A DNA stretch of 22,443 bases from a virus. Below, in pieces: positions 1-6,711 of this stretch; position 1 is the first letter of the stretch; the number at the start of each line of letters is the position of its first letter. The translations under genes were made by a program, and so were the position numbers. Below the pieces are notes generated by a model. The model worked only from the letters and a program-made list of their open reading frames with translations, ran no database searches and was not told the DNA's origin. The stretch is from the IMG/VR virus record IMGVR_UViG_3300022187_000267, positions 1 through 22,443 of that record. One strand, written 5' to 3'.

Positions 1-129
1 GGCAGTATTGATACATACGAAATTCACACCGATAAAGATCATGCTAAAAATCGACTTGAGGAATTAAAGAAAGATGCAATTGAAGGAGTAGATCAATACT
101 GGATTAAAAAAACAATAGCATATAAATAA
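1..129 (+). CDS. C-terminal end of an unknown protein (partial)
   Basis: An open frame runs in from the window edge and stops with TAA at 127-129, giving the last 42 residues of a protein that starts outside the window. The piece is charged, with an acidic/basic helix-like stretch (KNRLEELKKDAIEG) and the tail YWIKKTIAYK. No domain is recognisable. Its last codons lie inside the first copy of the 19-bp repeat (109-127), and its TAA overlaps the next ATG as TAATG, so the downstream gene is probably translated by coupling. The function is unknown. Confidence 0.6.
   Translation, partial: GSIDTYEIHTDKDHAKNRLEELKKDAIEGVDQYWIKKTIAYK
109..127 (+). repeat. 19-bp direct repeat, copy 1
   Basis: The sequence AAAACAATAGCATATAAAT is identical to 349-367. 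This copy codes for the end of the upstream protein and ends just before the ATG at 129. The two copies are 240 bp apart and bracket one small gene exactly. It may be a shared translation-initiation or promoter element, or the scar of a duplicated or inserted gene cassette. Confidence 0.85.
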
Positions 130-350
130 TGGGGATTACGAAGTATAACCTAATCGAGAAATTGAGTTCCAATTCTACTATACCTGAACATTTAAGGGTA
201 GTAGTTAGACCTTTTAATCTAAGTGAGACTACTCTTATACCATTGACTAGGGTTGATAATAAAGAGTTTAAATCTACAGTAAAGAAGAAGGGTAGTTTTG
301 ATAAATTCAAACCGAAGATAAACATTAAGCAACAATACAAAAGACACTAA
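129..350 (+). CDS. Small basic protein of unknown function
   Basis: A 73-residue frame starts at an ATG whose A is the last base of the preceding TAA stop (TAATG). The product is strongly basic at its C-terminus, rich in lysine with few acidic residues. It has no membrane segment, no cysteine pairs and no recognised motif. A basic tail of this kind would suit nucleic-acid or protein binding, but that is only inference. The gene lies between two identical 19-bp repeats and is followed by another small gene at 366, so the three genes on this strand read as one operon running towards the end of the head-gene operon. Confidence 0.55.
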   Translation: MGITKYNLIEKLSSNSTIPEHLRVVVRPFNLSETTLIPLTRVDNKEFKSTVKKKGSFDKFKPKINIKQQYKRH

Positions 351-367
351 AACAATAGCATATAAAT
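349..367 (+). repeat. 19-bp direct repeat, copy 2
   Basis: This is an exact copy of 109-127. Here it is non-coding apart from the last two bases of the upstream stop and the first two bases of the ATG at 366. Recombination between the copies would remove the gene at 129-350 cleanly and place the third small gene directly behind the first. Confidence 0.85.
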
Positions 368-518
368 GAAATACCCAATCGGATTAACATTCACTCACAA
401 TAATAAGAATCATGAAATATTCAGATTCAATTCTGGTCGTTATCATGTTTGGTGTAGACAATGCCGAAAGTCATTTGTCTACACTGAGCAAGAACTAGAT
501 TCTATGATCAATCAATAA
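366..518 (+). CDS. 50-aa protein with a CxxC zinc-knuckle-like motif
   Basis: The frame ATGAAATACCCA... runs 50 codons to TAA at 516-518. The product has one CxxC pair (C30 and C33 in WCRQC) preceded by three histidines (H11, H16, H27). It could form a small zinc-binding fold if His and Cys share the metal, but one pair alone is weak evidence. The start follows the second 19-bp repeat. Its 3' end overlaps the end of the oppositely transcribed MuF-like gene by 11 bp, so the two operons converge without a spacer and without an obvious terminator. The function is unknown. Confidence 0.55.
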   Translation: MKYPIGLTFTHNNKNHEIFRFNSGRYHVWCRQCRKSFVYTEQELDSMINQ

Positions 519-1257
519 TAGGATCGTAACCACAAACACAGCGACAATTTATTATATTGCTCGCTGAACCCCTCGGGTCATTCGGATGCGCCAATCTTTC
601 GTCATTGACGATAAAATCTTCGTCCATACCCACAGGAGAAACACCTATATGACCTTGTCTTGTTGCATCGTCTGAAACAGGTATCCATTCTTTTCTAAAA
701 TCTAACCCAGATTCCCTCGCCCCTAATTCTTGAGCGTATGAACTTGCATTGCCTGTTTCGGTTCTGGCTATTGTCCTTGCTCTATGTGTTGATATAGTTC
801 CAGAAAATGAATCTCTAATATTCTTTGCAATCGGTTTTTCTCCTATTCCTTCTTGTATCCCATCCTCAATAATCTTTCCGACTATCTTTGCACTGGTTCC
901 AGTTATTAGATCAGACTGACTAAGAACATTCTCAGCGATCCATTCTTGCGACAACATAACAAAACGGCTCGACTCTGGAAATTCCTGTTTCTGCTTTTTC
1001 TGTTGTTTTCGGATCATTTGCTTTAACTGAGCAAGCCCCATAGTCCCGATAACTTTATCATAGAATTTTCGCATTAATTCCTGGACTTCTAAATCACTTT
1101 GATTAACCACACTAAGCGCGCCATCAATACCATTCATGAGATATTGACTAGCTATCTCGTCACCCTGCTTTTTATACAGTTTCTTAAATGATCGAAATAA
1201 GGATTTTTCGAACTGACTGCGTAATCTTACAAAGTAAGCAACATTTCTTCTATTCAT
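508..1257 (-). CDS. MuF-like head morphogenesis protein
   Basis: The 249-residue product carries the C-terminal signature of the phage Mu gpF family (SPP1 gp7-like minor head proteins): RTIARTETGNASS at 161-173, KEWIP at 189-193, R200/H203 and the closing NCRC at 237-240. Family members are minor capsid proteins made next to the portal; some are packaged into the head and ejected with the DNA. The gene follows the portal on the same strand, and its ATG overlaps the portal stop (GATGAATAG), which is the usual order terminase-portal-MuF. The first about 100 residues are basic and helical with a KQQKKQKQ stretch. No toxin domain is fused to the C-terminus, which ends 9 residues after NCRC. It is the last gene of this operon within the window. 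Confidence 0.9.
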   Translation of the reverse strand: MNRRNVAYFVRLRSQFEKSLFRSFKKLYKKQGDEIASQYLMNGIDGALSVVNQSDLEVQELMRKFYDKVIGTMGLAQLKQMIRKQQKKQKQEFPESSRFVMLSQEWIAENVLSQSDLITGTSAKIVGKIIEDGIQEGIGEKPIAKNIRDSFSGTISTHRARTIARTETGNASSYAQELGARESGLDFRKEWIPVSDDATRQGHIGVSPVGMDEDFIVNDERLAHPNDPRGSASNIINCRCVCGYDPIID

Positions 1258-2497
1258 CTAGTAAATTAAATTCCATGCCTTTAGGCACTTGACTAGATGG
1301 CATAAAAAACTCGCCCTCTGCTTCTTCTGGATAATTACCCTCTTGACGTGCTTCAATATCCGAAATAATACCCGCTTGAAAGTCGTTTCTAGCTGATTCA
1401 CGTTTTTCAAATACTCTCGGCTGTAATGCAAGAATATTATCTCTATCAATCATTGTATTAGATTGCTTTCCTGTTATTGATTCAAAGAAAATATCAAGAT
1501 CAGATAGAAACGCGCTCAACATCGGTATTACCGTATTGTCATAAAGACTCATACGAGCCTCAGACACGTTATTGAAAGTAGATCCTTCCGCGAGTCCTAA
1601 AAGGAATGGAGGATAACCAAGGGCAAGGGCAATTTCTCTAGCTGTGGTAGTCTTACTGTTCACCCAGTCCATTTCTTGTTGAGTCATGCCAGCCGATAAT
1701 ACAGAGTATTGCCAATTAAGCATTGCTATATTACTGCTTCTACCTTTACCCATAGCTATTTCCATATCCTTCCGGACTGCTTTCATTTGCTCGGGACTAG
1801 GTGGCTCTATAAAGTTATCTTTAGGCATATTCATGCCGAGAACCATAGAAGGTACACCGTTATTTTCAACAACCTTCTTATTGTATGCGCTCATTGCATT
1901 ACTCTGGTCTATGCTGATAATAGCAGATTGAAGCAATGACATTCCGAGCCATTCATTCTGAGGGTTAAATAATTTTGAGTGAAACATTTCAGATTTCAAC
2001 TCTTCATCAACTGGAAAAAGTTTAGTGCCTCCTTGTGTCCATCTATAGGCTATCAATTGTTCATTAAGACCGCCTCTCATGCCATACTCTAAATCAACTC
2101 TATCAGGTCGAATAGTCCTAAGCATTGAAATCTTTTTACCTACTGTTATTGCTTCAGCGTAGAAGTTGCCACCTAATAATTTATACTTCAACGCATCTTG
2201 AATGAAATTCGTATAGCCTTGTTTATAGTATGGCTTTCTTAGTAGTTCCTCTAATTCTGGTTGATCGAATACTAAAGGTATCTGACTTGCTGATTCTGCA
2301 ATGTCAGTTATGGCTCTAAATACAACATAGTTCTTTTCAAATCCATCACGTGAAGCAGTATTGTAATTTACTTTCCTGAATCCATCATCGCCTTGAAATA
2401 ATGAATCTGGATAGTTTAAAATTGGATCACCTGAAAACCCTTTTTGATTAAGGTCATCCTTGTTTCCCTTAGAGAAAAGCTTGTTTAGTCCTAACAT
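1250..2497 (-). CDS. Phage portal protein (HK97 family)
   Basis: This 415-residue protein is of normal length for HK97-type portals, which form the dodecameric ring at the head vertex through which DNA enters and leaves. Family-typical stretches are NYVVFRAITDIAESASQIPL at 56-75, the LLGGNFYAEAI segment near 107-117, and the NNVSEARMSLYDNTVIPML region near residue 310, where portals carry a conserved pattern before the C-terminal wing. It starts 2 bp after the terminase large subunit stop and overlaps the MuF-like gene, so all three are co-translated in packaging order. The assignment rests on motif pattern and gene order. Confidence 0.93.
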   Translation of the reverse strand: MLGLNKLFSKGNKDDLNQKGFSGDPILNYPDSLFQGDDGFRKVNYNTASRDGFEKNYVVFRAITDIAESASQIPLVFDQPELEELLRKPYYKQGYTNFIQDALKYKLLGGNFYAEAITVGKKISMLRTIRPDRVDLEYGMRGGLNEQLIAYRWTQGGTKLFPVDEELKSEMFHSKLFNPQNEWLGMSLLQSAIISIDQSNAMSAYNKKVVENNGVPSMVLGMNMPKDNFIEPPSPEQMKAVRKDMEIAMGKGRSSNIAMLNWQYSVLSAGMTQQEMDWVNSKTTTAREIALALGYPPFLLGLAEGSTFNNVSEARMSLYDNTVIPMLSAFLSDLDIFFESITGKQSNTMIDRDNILALQPRVFEKRESARNDFQAGIISDIEARQEGNYPEEAEGEFFMPSSQVPKGMEFNLLDE

Positions 2498-2499
2498 AA

Positions 2500-3921
2500 C
2501 TATAATACTTGAGGAGTAAAATTCCCTCTTCTTTTCATCCTATTAATATATTGAGTTGTCATATCCACTTGGTCGTCATGTTTGGCGTTTGGAAATAATG
2601 TCATTTCTTTTATGTAATCATCTAACCATTCCGCTTGAAATGGCAAGAATATTTTTCCATTCTCCCATTCTGGCTGTATCGCATAGGCTCTAGTTAATTT
2701 GTCAGTATCAACTTTTATGGGGCGAATCGGTATCAATGTTGATGATATTAATTCTTGGATTAATGATTGCCCGCTTGCCTTATCTTCAATTAAGCAATAG
2801 CGAGGTTTCCAATATTCGCACAATTGCTCGACCCTTGCTTTAAGGTCTGGAAACTCAACCTTTTCGCGTATGCTATTAAGTAGAAAATATCCTTTTTCAC
2901 ATTTACCCCATACCCCAATAGATGAATAATCGTTTTCCGCGCCTGTCTTAAACGCAGAGTCAATTGATATATCTATATGTTCAAACTCTGGCAGGTTTTT
3001 AGGGTCGTAATTCTGTATGAAATGTTTCTTAAATAATCCACCACCACGAGGCGCGGGTCGTTGTTGTAATTGTCCAGCCGTTGCATATGTGCCGAGTGTT
3101 TTCTCTAATTCCGCGACTTGTTTTTCTGGAAATCTCTCAGGAAACATTAATTCCCCTTCTTTGGTTCTTGGATCTTTCCACCCAATACAAGAAACAGAGG
3201 TTTTTCCTTTTTCCTCATAGCGCATAGGAATTTTCAAATGTTCGTAAGGCAATCCAAGTTCAAGTATTACCCCGCTAGTATCGGCTTCGTTCAATCTCTG
3301 CATGATTACAATGATTGCTGAATCCTCATTGTTTACACGTGATGGCAATGTTTCAGTAAATGTGATTCGAGCGTTTTCCAACTCTGCTTGACTGTTGGCA
3401 TTATCCGCGCTCAATGGATCGTCCAATATAACACGATCACCCCGAGAACCAGTCATGCCAGTGAATGACATCGCTTCTCTAAATCCTGTTTTACTGTTTT
3501 CAAATTTAGTTTTAGCGTTCTGGTCGCTCGTCAACTCAACCCCAAACATAGACTTATACCATTCTGACTGAATTAACCTTCTGCATTTCATATTGTCACG
3601 AACTGCAAGCGTCTGATTATGTGCGGTTCCAATGTATCTATATTCTTGTTCGCCCCTTGCCCATTCCCACGCTGGAAAAATTACGCCTGTTAGCAAACTT
3701 TTCATCGAGCCGGGCGGTACGTTCATCAAAAGCCGTTTTATTTGACCAGAATTTACCGCCTCAAGGTGTTCGCAAATTGCATCTAAACACCACCCCCATT
3801 TCAAAGGGGTGGATGGCTCTAATACGTGCCAAGCTTGCTGTGCGAACTCAGCTAATGACCTTTGACATAATTCAATATCAATAGCCTTGAAATCATCATG
3901 AGTCAGCTTCGATTCTTGCAT
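2500..3921 (-). CDS. terL: Terminase large subunit
   Basis: This is the ATP-driven DNA-packaging motor and nuclease, 473 residues. The N-terminal ATPase shows a Walker-A variant PPGSMKS (69-75), typical of the Terminase_6 group, and Walker B VILDDPL (164-170). The C-terminal RNase-H-like nuclease has its acidic residues at D321 (in ISIDSAF), E379/D380 (in LIEDKASG) and D449/D450 with D453 (in KHDDQVD). The family-typical segment YATAGQLQQRPAPRGGGLFK lies at 279-298. The start overlaps the small-subunit gene by 26 bp. All catalytic positions are present, so the enzyme looks intact. Confidence 0.97.
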   Translation of the reverse strand: MQESKLTHDDFKAIDIELCQRSLAEFAQQAWHVLEPSTPLKWGWCLDAICEHLEAVNSGQIKRLLMNVPPGSMKSLLTGVIFPAWEWARGEQEYRYIGTAHNQTLAVRDNMKCRRLIQSEWYKSMFGVELTSDQNAKTKFENSKTGFREAMSFTGMTGSRGDRVILDDPLSADNANSQAELENARITFTETLPSRVNNEDSAIIVIMQRLNEADTSGVILELGLPYEHLKIPMRYEEKGKTSVSCIGWKDPRTKEGELMFPERFPEKQVAELEKTLGTYATAGQLQQRPAPRGGGLFKKHFIQNYDPKNLPEFEHIDISIDSAFKTGAENDYSSIGVWGKCEKGYFLLNSIREKVEFPDLKARVEQLCEYWKPRYCLIEDKASGQSLIQELISSTLIPIRPIKVDTDKLTRAYAIQPEWENGKIFLPFQAEWLDDYIKEMTLFPNAKHDDQVDMTTQYINRMKRRGNFTPQVL

Positions 3922-4303
3922 CCTTTAAAGCTCTCAATTGTTCGGTTGTAAGCTTCTTTATGTCAATTGTCGGTTGCAATGTTCCGTCAGAGTTCGAAAC
4001 ATCAAGCTCGGTGCGTTCAACATATCCGCGCTTCTTGCCTTTGGTTTTCAAATAGAAAATAGTAGAGGTGGCATTCCCTTCATTGATTTGCTTGTGTAAG
4101 CTGGACTCGGCAAAGTCTAATGTTACATTGTCAATCTCCTGAACTGCCATTGCAAACTCGGGATCATTCTCTTTCCATTCATAAAAAGATGATCTTGCAA
4201 CCCCTGCTGTTTTACACGCGGTTGTGACGATCCCTAAAGATTTCTCAAGTGCCTCAAGTAGTCTCTGTTTTTTGATTTCTATTGCTTGGGTTGTAATTGG
4301 CAT
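3896..4303 (-). CDS. terS: Terminase small subunit
   Basis: The 135-residue product has an N-terminal helix-turn-helix of the phage small-terminase/resolvase type at about 23-47 (GIVTTACKTAGVARSSFYEW). A central helical segment contains GNATSTIFYLKTKGKKRGY (76-94), a pattern seen in many small terminases, where it helps the protein form a ring. Small subunits recognise the packaging site and regulate TerL. The gene lies directly upstream of and overlaps terL. Its start is coupled to the methyltransferase stop as TAATG. Confidence 0.9.
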   Translation of the reverse strand: MPITTQAIEIKKQRLLEALEKSLGIVTTACKTAGVARSSFYEWKENDPEFAMAVQEIDNVTLDFAESSLHKQINEGNATSTIFYLKTKGKKRGYVERTELDVSNSDGTLQPTIDIKKLTTEQLRALKDARIEADS

Positions 4304-5448
4304 TATGCGACTCCTGTTTCAAATACTTTTTCTGGATCAATGTCTTTTAATTTGCAATATCGGTTTACTATTACGTCACAATATTTTGGGTCTAGCTCCA
4401 TCATTCGGCATTTTCTTTTTGTTTGCTCACAAGCTATTAATGTAGAGCCTGAACCTCCAAAAAGGTCTAATACAATAACTCCATTTTTATTATATTTATC
4501 AAAACACCAAGAAGCTAACGAAATTGGTTTTTGTGTCGGATGAACACGCTTTTCGCCATGCTCAGAAGCTTTAATCATACCATGCCATTTATGTCGAAAA
4601 ATATTGACACGAACACCACCGCTAACAAATGCCAATTCGCCACCACTAAACGTATCACCTTCTCTCTCTTTGTCCCATATTAGCCACCCATTACCATTCG
4701 GAAGGCATGATGGATAATAATTTGCTCCCCAAAAAACTTTCAAAGAATCTGGAAACATTGAAGATATTAAATTAAAACAATTAATAGCAACCATTGTATC
4801 ATTATCGCCAAGTATATATCCGAAGTCCTCGCCAACTGTTACTCCATCAATACCTTTACCTGAATGTTTAATACCATACGGAGGATCAGTGAAAACCATA
4901 TCTGCAAGCTCACCACCCATTAGCCTTTGCACATCTTCCTCTTTGGTTGAGTCGCCACACATCAAACGATGTTCGCCTAGTTGGTATATTCGCCCTAATT
5001 CGGTTTTTGGTTCCTCTGGTGGCTCTCCGTCAAAATCATCCTCTTCAGCGTCTTGAATCTCTTCTTCGACTTCAAAAAAACTTAATTCATCCGATTCAAA
5101 CCCCCATTCGCCTAACGCTTCTTTATCAAAGTATTCGCGCAAAGCATCTTCATCAAAAGAGCCAGTGTTTTTATTCAAACGAATATTTAGCTCTTTTTCT
5201 CTTTCGAGAGTTAAGTCAAGCTCGACTGTGGGAACCTCTTCATAACCCATTTCAACAGCCACTTTTGTTCTCTGGTGACCGCCAATGATTATGTCTTTTC
5301 GATCCTCGTTTATGTTGACGATTACAGGGTCTACAAAACCGAATCTTTTAATGCTGTCTTTTATCGTTTGCTTCTGTGCATCCGACAATGATCTCGGGTT
5401 ATATTCCGCAGAAATTAAATCCTTTGGATTACGGTTAATAATTTTCAT
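4303..5448 (-). CDS. ParB-like nuclease domain / DNA methyltransferase fusion
   Basis: Residues 1-125 resemble the ParB/Srx N-terminal domain, with NPR at 17-19 and IIGGHQR at 54-60. An acidic linker (about 115-150) follows. Then comes an amino-methyltransferase with the catalytic DPPYG at 188-192 before the S-adenosylmethionine motif FGGSG at 330-334, the beta-class order. Such enzymes methylate the exocyclic amine of adenine or cytosine; the target cannot be read from sequence. This ParB-methylase fusion occurs in many phages and prophages, probably protecting DNA from host restriction or marking it for packaging. Here it sits directly upstream of terS, coupled to it by TAATG and to the RHH gene by the same overlap, which fits a link to packaging or regulation. 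Both domains look intact. Confidence 0.93.
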   Translation of the reverse strand: MKIINRNPKDLISAEYNPRSLSDAQKQTIKDSIKRFGFVDPVIVNINEDRKDIIIGGHQRTKVAVEMGYEEVPTVELDLTLEREKELNIRLNKNTGSFDEDALREYFDKEALGEWGFESDELSFFEVEEEIQDAEEDDFDGEPPEEPKTELGRIYQLGEHRLMCGDSTKEEDVQRLMGGELADMVFTDPPYGIKHSGKGIDGVTVGEDFGYILGDNDTMVAINCFNLISSMFPDSLKVFWGANYYPSCLPNGNGWLIWDKEREGDTFSGGELAFVSGGVRVNIFRHKWHGMIKASEHGEKRVHPTQKPISLASWCFDKYNKNGVIVLDLFGGSGSTLIACEQTKRKCRMMELDPKYCDVIVNRYCKLKDIDPEKVFETGVA

Positions 5449-5591
5449 TACTTTTCCGCTAAATAATCAATCGTTTTGCCAAGCGATTTTATTGAATATC
5501 GTCTTTTGAGTTTTTCAAGGGCTTCGATGGTTTCTGGTAAAAGCCTAACCGTTTTTGTTACTCGGACTAGGTGTGATGGTTTTCTGTTCAT
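5448..5591 (-). CDS. Ribbon-helix-helix (Arc/CopG-like) regulator, 47 aa
   Basis: A short frame from ATG (5591-5589) to TAA overlaps the methyltransferase start as TAATG. The product has the layout of an RHH DNA-binding protein: a basic N-terminus, a short alternating strand (VTKTVRLLP, 11-19), helix one (ETIEALEKLKRRY, 20-32) and helix two (SIKSLGKTIDYLAEK, 33-47). RHH proteins bind as dimers with the strands in the major groove and often repress their own operon. That fits here: the gene is first behind a promoter whose -35 box is overlapped by a perfect palindrome (5624-5636). It is probably an autoregulator of the methyltransferase/terminase operon. The fold is inferred by eye. Confidence 0.75.
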   Translation of the reverse strand: MNRKPSHLVRVTKTVRLLPETIEALEKLKRRYSIKSLGKTIDYLAEK

Positions 5592-5597
5592 GGTCTT

Positions 5598-5626
5598 AAT
5601 ATTTATTGCGTTACGGATAATGTCAA
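5598..5626 (-). promoter_or_regulatory. Promoter of the RHH-methyltransferase-terminase operon
   Basis: On the minus strand a perfect sigma-70 -35 hexamer TTGACA (5626-5621) is followed, after exactly 17 bp, by AATATT (5603-5598), which matches 4 of 6 positions of TATAAT. The expected transcription start, 7 bp further, falls on the A of the ATG at 5591, so the mRNA may be leaderless. The -35 box overlaps a palindrome (5624-5636). Confidence 0.55.
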
Positions 5627-6003
5627 GAAATTCTTGTTATTCGGGTAAATTTCCCTTGATCGGGTAAATTGAAAGTTTCTGTCTTGAATTTTTTATTTGA
5701 AGATTTTCCGTAGCAATGAGCGTATCTTTGCATTTTTGCGCGGTCGTCTTTGAAATCGACAAATTCACCTGTTTTTAATTTTTTGAAAGAAGCTGAAGAT
5801 TGTTTTTTGTTGTCGGTTCTGAGAATCCAGAAATTATCTGGATTTGATGTTTTTTGAATTATGAAATTTTTAGGGTCTTGGTCTACGATGAACAATCTAA
5901 TTTTTTTAGGTACTTGCCCTTCGCAAAAAATCAATTCTCCTGTTTTCATTTCCTCAATATCTGATTCTTGGATTGCCTTAAAATTTGTGTGTTTGATTTC
6001 CAT
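5623..6003 (-). CDS. Unknown 126-aa protein, first gene of the minus-strand block
   Basis: The product has no family I recognise. It seems to contain two loosely similar halves, each beginning with a KTGE motif (MKTGELIFCEG near residue 20 and LKTGEFVDFKDD near 76), followed by a beta-rich stretch and a lysine-rich end. It is basic overall, with no signal peptide and no membrane segment. A duplicated small beta domain that binds nucleic acid would be one reading, but nothing proves it. The start at 6003 lies about 5 bp behind a promoter-like element. The gene faces the repeat-rich divergent region, a position often held by a phage control gene. Its stop overlaps the palindrome of the next promoter. 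Confidence 0.7.
   Translation of the reverse strand: MEIKHTNFKAIQESDIEEMKTGELIFCEGQVPKKIRLFIVDQDPKNFIIQKTSNPDNFWILRTDNKKQSSASFKKLKTGEFVDFKDDRAKMQRYAHCYGKSSNKKFKTETFNLPDQGKFTRITRIS
5624..5636. promoter_or_regulatory. Palindromic operator candidate
   Basis: CAAGAA-A-TTCTTG is a perfect 6+1+6 palindrome sharing three bases with the -35 hexamer of the RHH gene promoter. A protein bound here would block RNA polymerase. The RHH protein encoded just downstream is the obvious candidate ligand; that is inference from position. Confidence 0.5.
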
Positions 6004-6008
6004 ATAGA

Positions 6009-6038
6009 CAAAGATACATCAATATTGATTAAGTTCAA
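6009..6038 (-). promoter_or_regulatory. Promoter of the gene at 5623-6003
   Basis: On the minus strand TTGAAC begins at 6038 and is followed after 16 bp by TATCTT, which fits sigma-70 moderately. The same bases also fit the Bacteroidota consensus, with TTG, 19 bp, then TATCTTTG matching TAnnTTTG. In either reading the transcription start falls within a few bases of the ATG at 6003, again predicting a leaderless or almost leaderless mRNA. Confidence 0.45.
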
Positions 6039-6067
6039 TATTAAATACAATTATTTATATTTATGAA

Positions 6068-6410
6068 CCGTTTGCAACCGTTTGCAAATTTGCAAACCTA
6101 TAAACAATTGAGCAATAGCAAGTTGCAAATTCCGTTTGCACAGTGCAAACAACTTTTGCAACCATGCAACTTTTTGATTATCAATGATTTATCCCCTCTA
6201 ATAATAATAAATATTTAAAATAATAATAATAATAATATAGAGGGATAAAGTATATAATATTAAATACATTCTTTTATATTAACTTATACTTTATAGTTCT
6301 ATTCTCAGGATTTTTGCAAACGTGCAAACGAGGCAAAAAATATTTATAAGTATTTGATTTATAAAAAGTTACATGGTTGCAAACGGTTTGCAAATTTGCA
6401 AACGAATCAT
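6068..6410. repeat. TTTGCAAA site cluster in the divergent intergenic region (origin or control-region candidate)
   Basis: About 340 bp between two divergent genes hold 13 sites with a TGCAA core, most of them (T)TTGCAA(A): near 6071, 6081, 6089, 6123, 6134, 6143, 6154, 6164, 6313, 6323, 6377, 6387 and 6395. Three are paired into perfect palindromes: GTTTGCAAATTTGCAAAC at 6080-6097 and again at 6386-6403, and GTTTGCACAGTGCAAAC at 6134-6150. The outer two lie close to the two divergent genes. Between the clusters lies a pure A/T tract. Dense palindromic sites round an A/T-rich core are what a replication origin with initiator-binding sites, or an operator array, looks like. Apart from the candidate genes and promoter listed, nothing else is seen here. 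Confidence 0.8.
6188..6249. repeat. Inverted repeat around a pure A/T core
   Basis: TTTATCCCCTCTA (6188-6200) and TAGAGGGATAAA (6238-6249) are complementary apart from one extra C. They enclose 37 bp made only of A and T, largely repeats of AAT. The structure could extrude as a hairpin or cruciform, or act as a DNA-unwinding element flanked by binding sites. It lies in the middle of the TTTGCAAA site cluster. Confidence 0.7.
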
Positions 6411-6639
6411 AAAAAATGCAAATAATTTAAAAAGTGCTTGCGTTTTGATAGATAAAGATAATATATTATTCTTATCACTAAAACAGAAACCGATTGCAAA
6501 AAACATCATGGAAATAACAATAAAAAAATGCGAAAAAACAAATAAAGTAAGATTTTATAGTAAAAAAAATCAAATATATCCTATTAAAATATCTGGAAAT
6601 ATAGCGCAATTTCAATGCGGATCAGTAATTTTATTCTAA
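6373..6639 (+). CDS. Unknown small protein facing the control region
   Basis: An 88-residue frame. The ATG at 6373 lies inside the right-hand TTTGCAAA cluster, so the first about 13 codons are made of operator-like repeats and the true start may be later. No strong in-frame ATG with a ribosome binding site is present before residue about 50, so the start is uncertain. The rest (from about residue 20) looks like a compact beta-rich basic domain, with strands such as ACVLIDKDNILFLSL and NKVRFYSKK, without known motifs. A terminator-like hairpin follows it at 6663-6691, suggesting a short separate transcript. It could be a regulator acting on the neighbouring sites, but that is only positional inference. 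Confidence 0.5.
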   Translation: MVANGLQICKRIIKNANNLKSACVLIDKDNILFLSLKQKPIAKNIMEITIKKCEKTNKVRFYSKKNQIYPIKISGNIAQFQCGSVILF

Positions 6640-6662
6640 TGAATCTATCAGAAATATTAAAC

Positions 6663-6691
6663 AAACAGCCTTCAAAATGGAGGTTGTTTTT
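6663..6691 (+). terminator. Rho-independent terminator candidate
   Basis: AAACAGCCTTC (6663-6673), the loop AAAAT and GGAGGTTGTTT (6679-6689) pair over 11 bp with two G-U pairs, and the stem runs straight into a T run (TTTTT at 6687-6691). It lies between the small gene ending at 6639 and the transglycosylase-like gene starting at 6712, so it would end the short leftmost transcript of the plus-strand block or attenuate read-through. Confidence 0.6.
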
Positions 6692-6711
6692 AAACAAAAT
6701 CAGAACCAAAT

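Noticed and set aside
6200-6237. (AAT)n stretch considered as a CRISPR or microsatellite array
   Set aside because: There are no spacer-like unique sequences and no repeat longer than three bases. It is an A/T tract in a control region.
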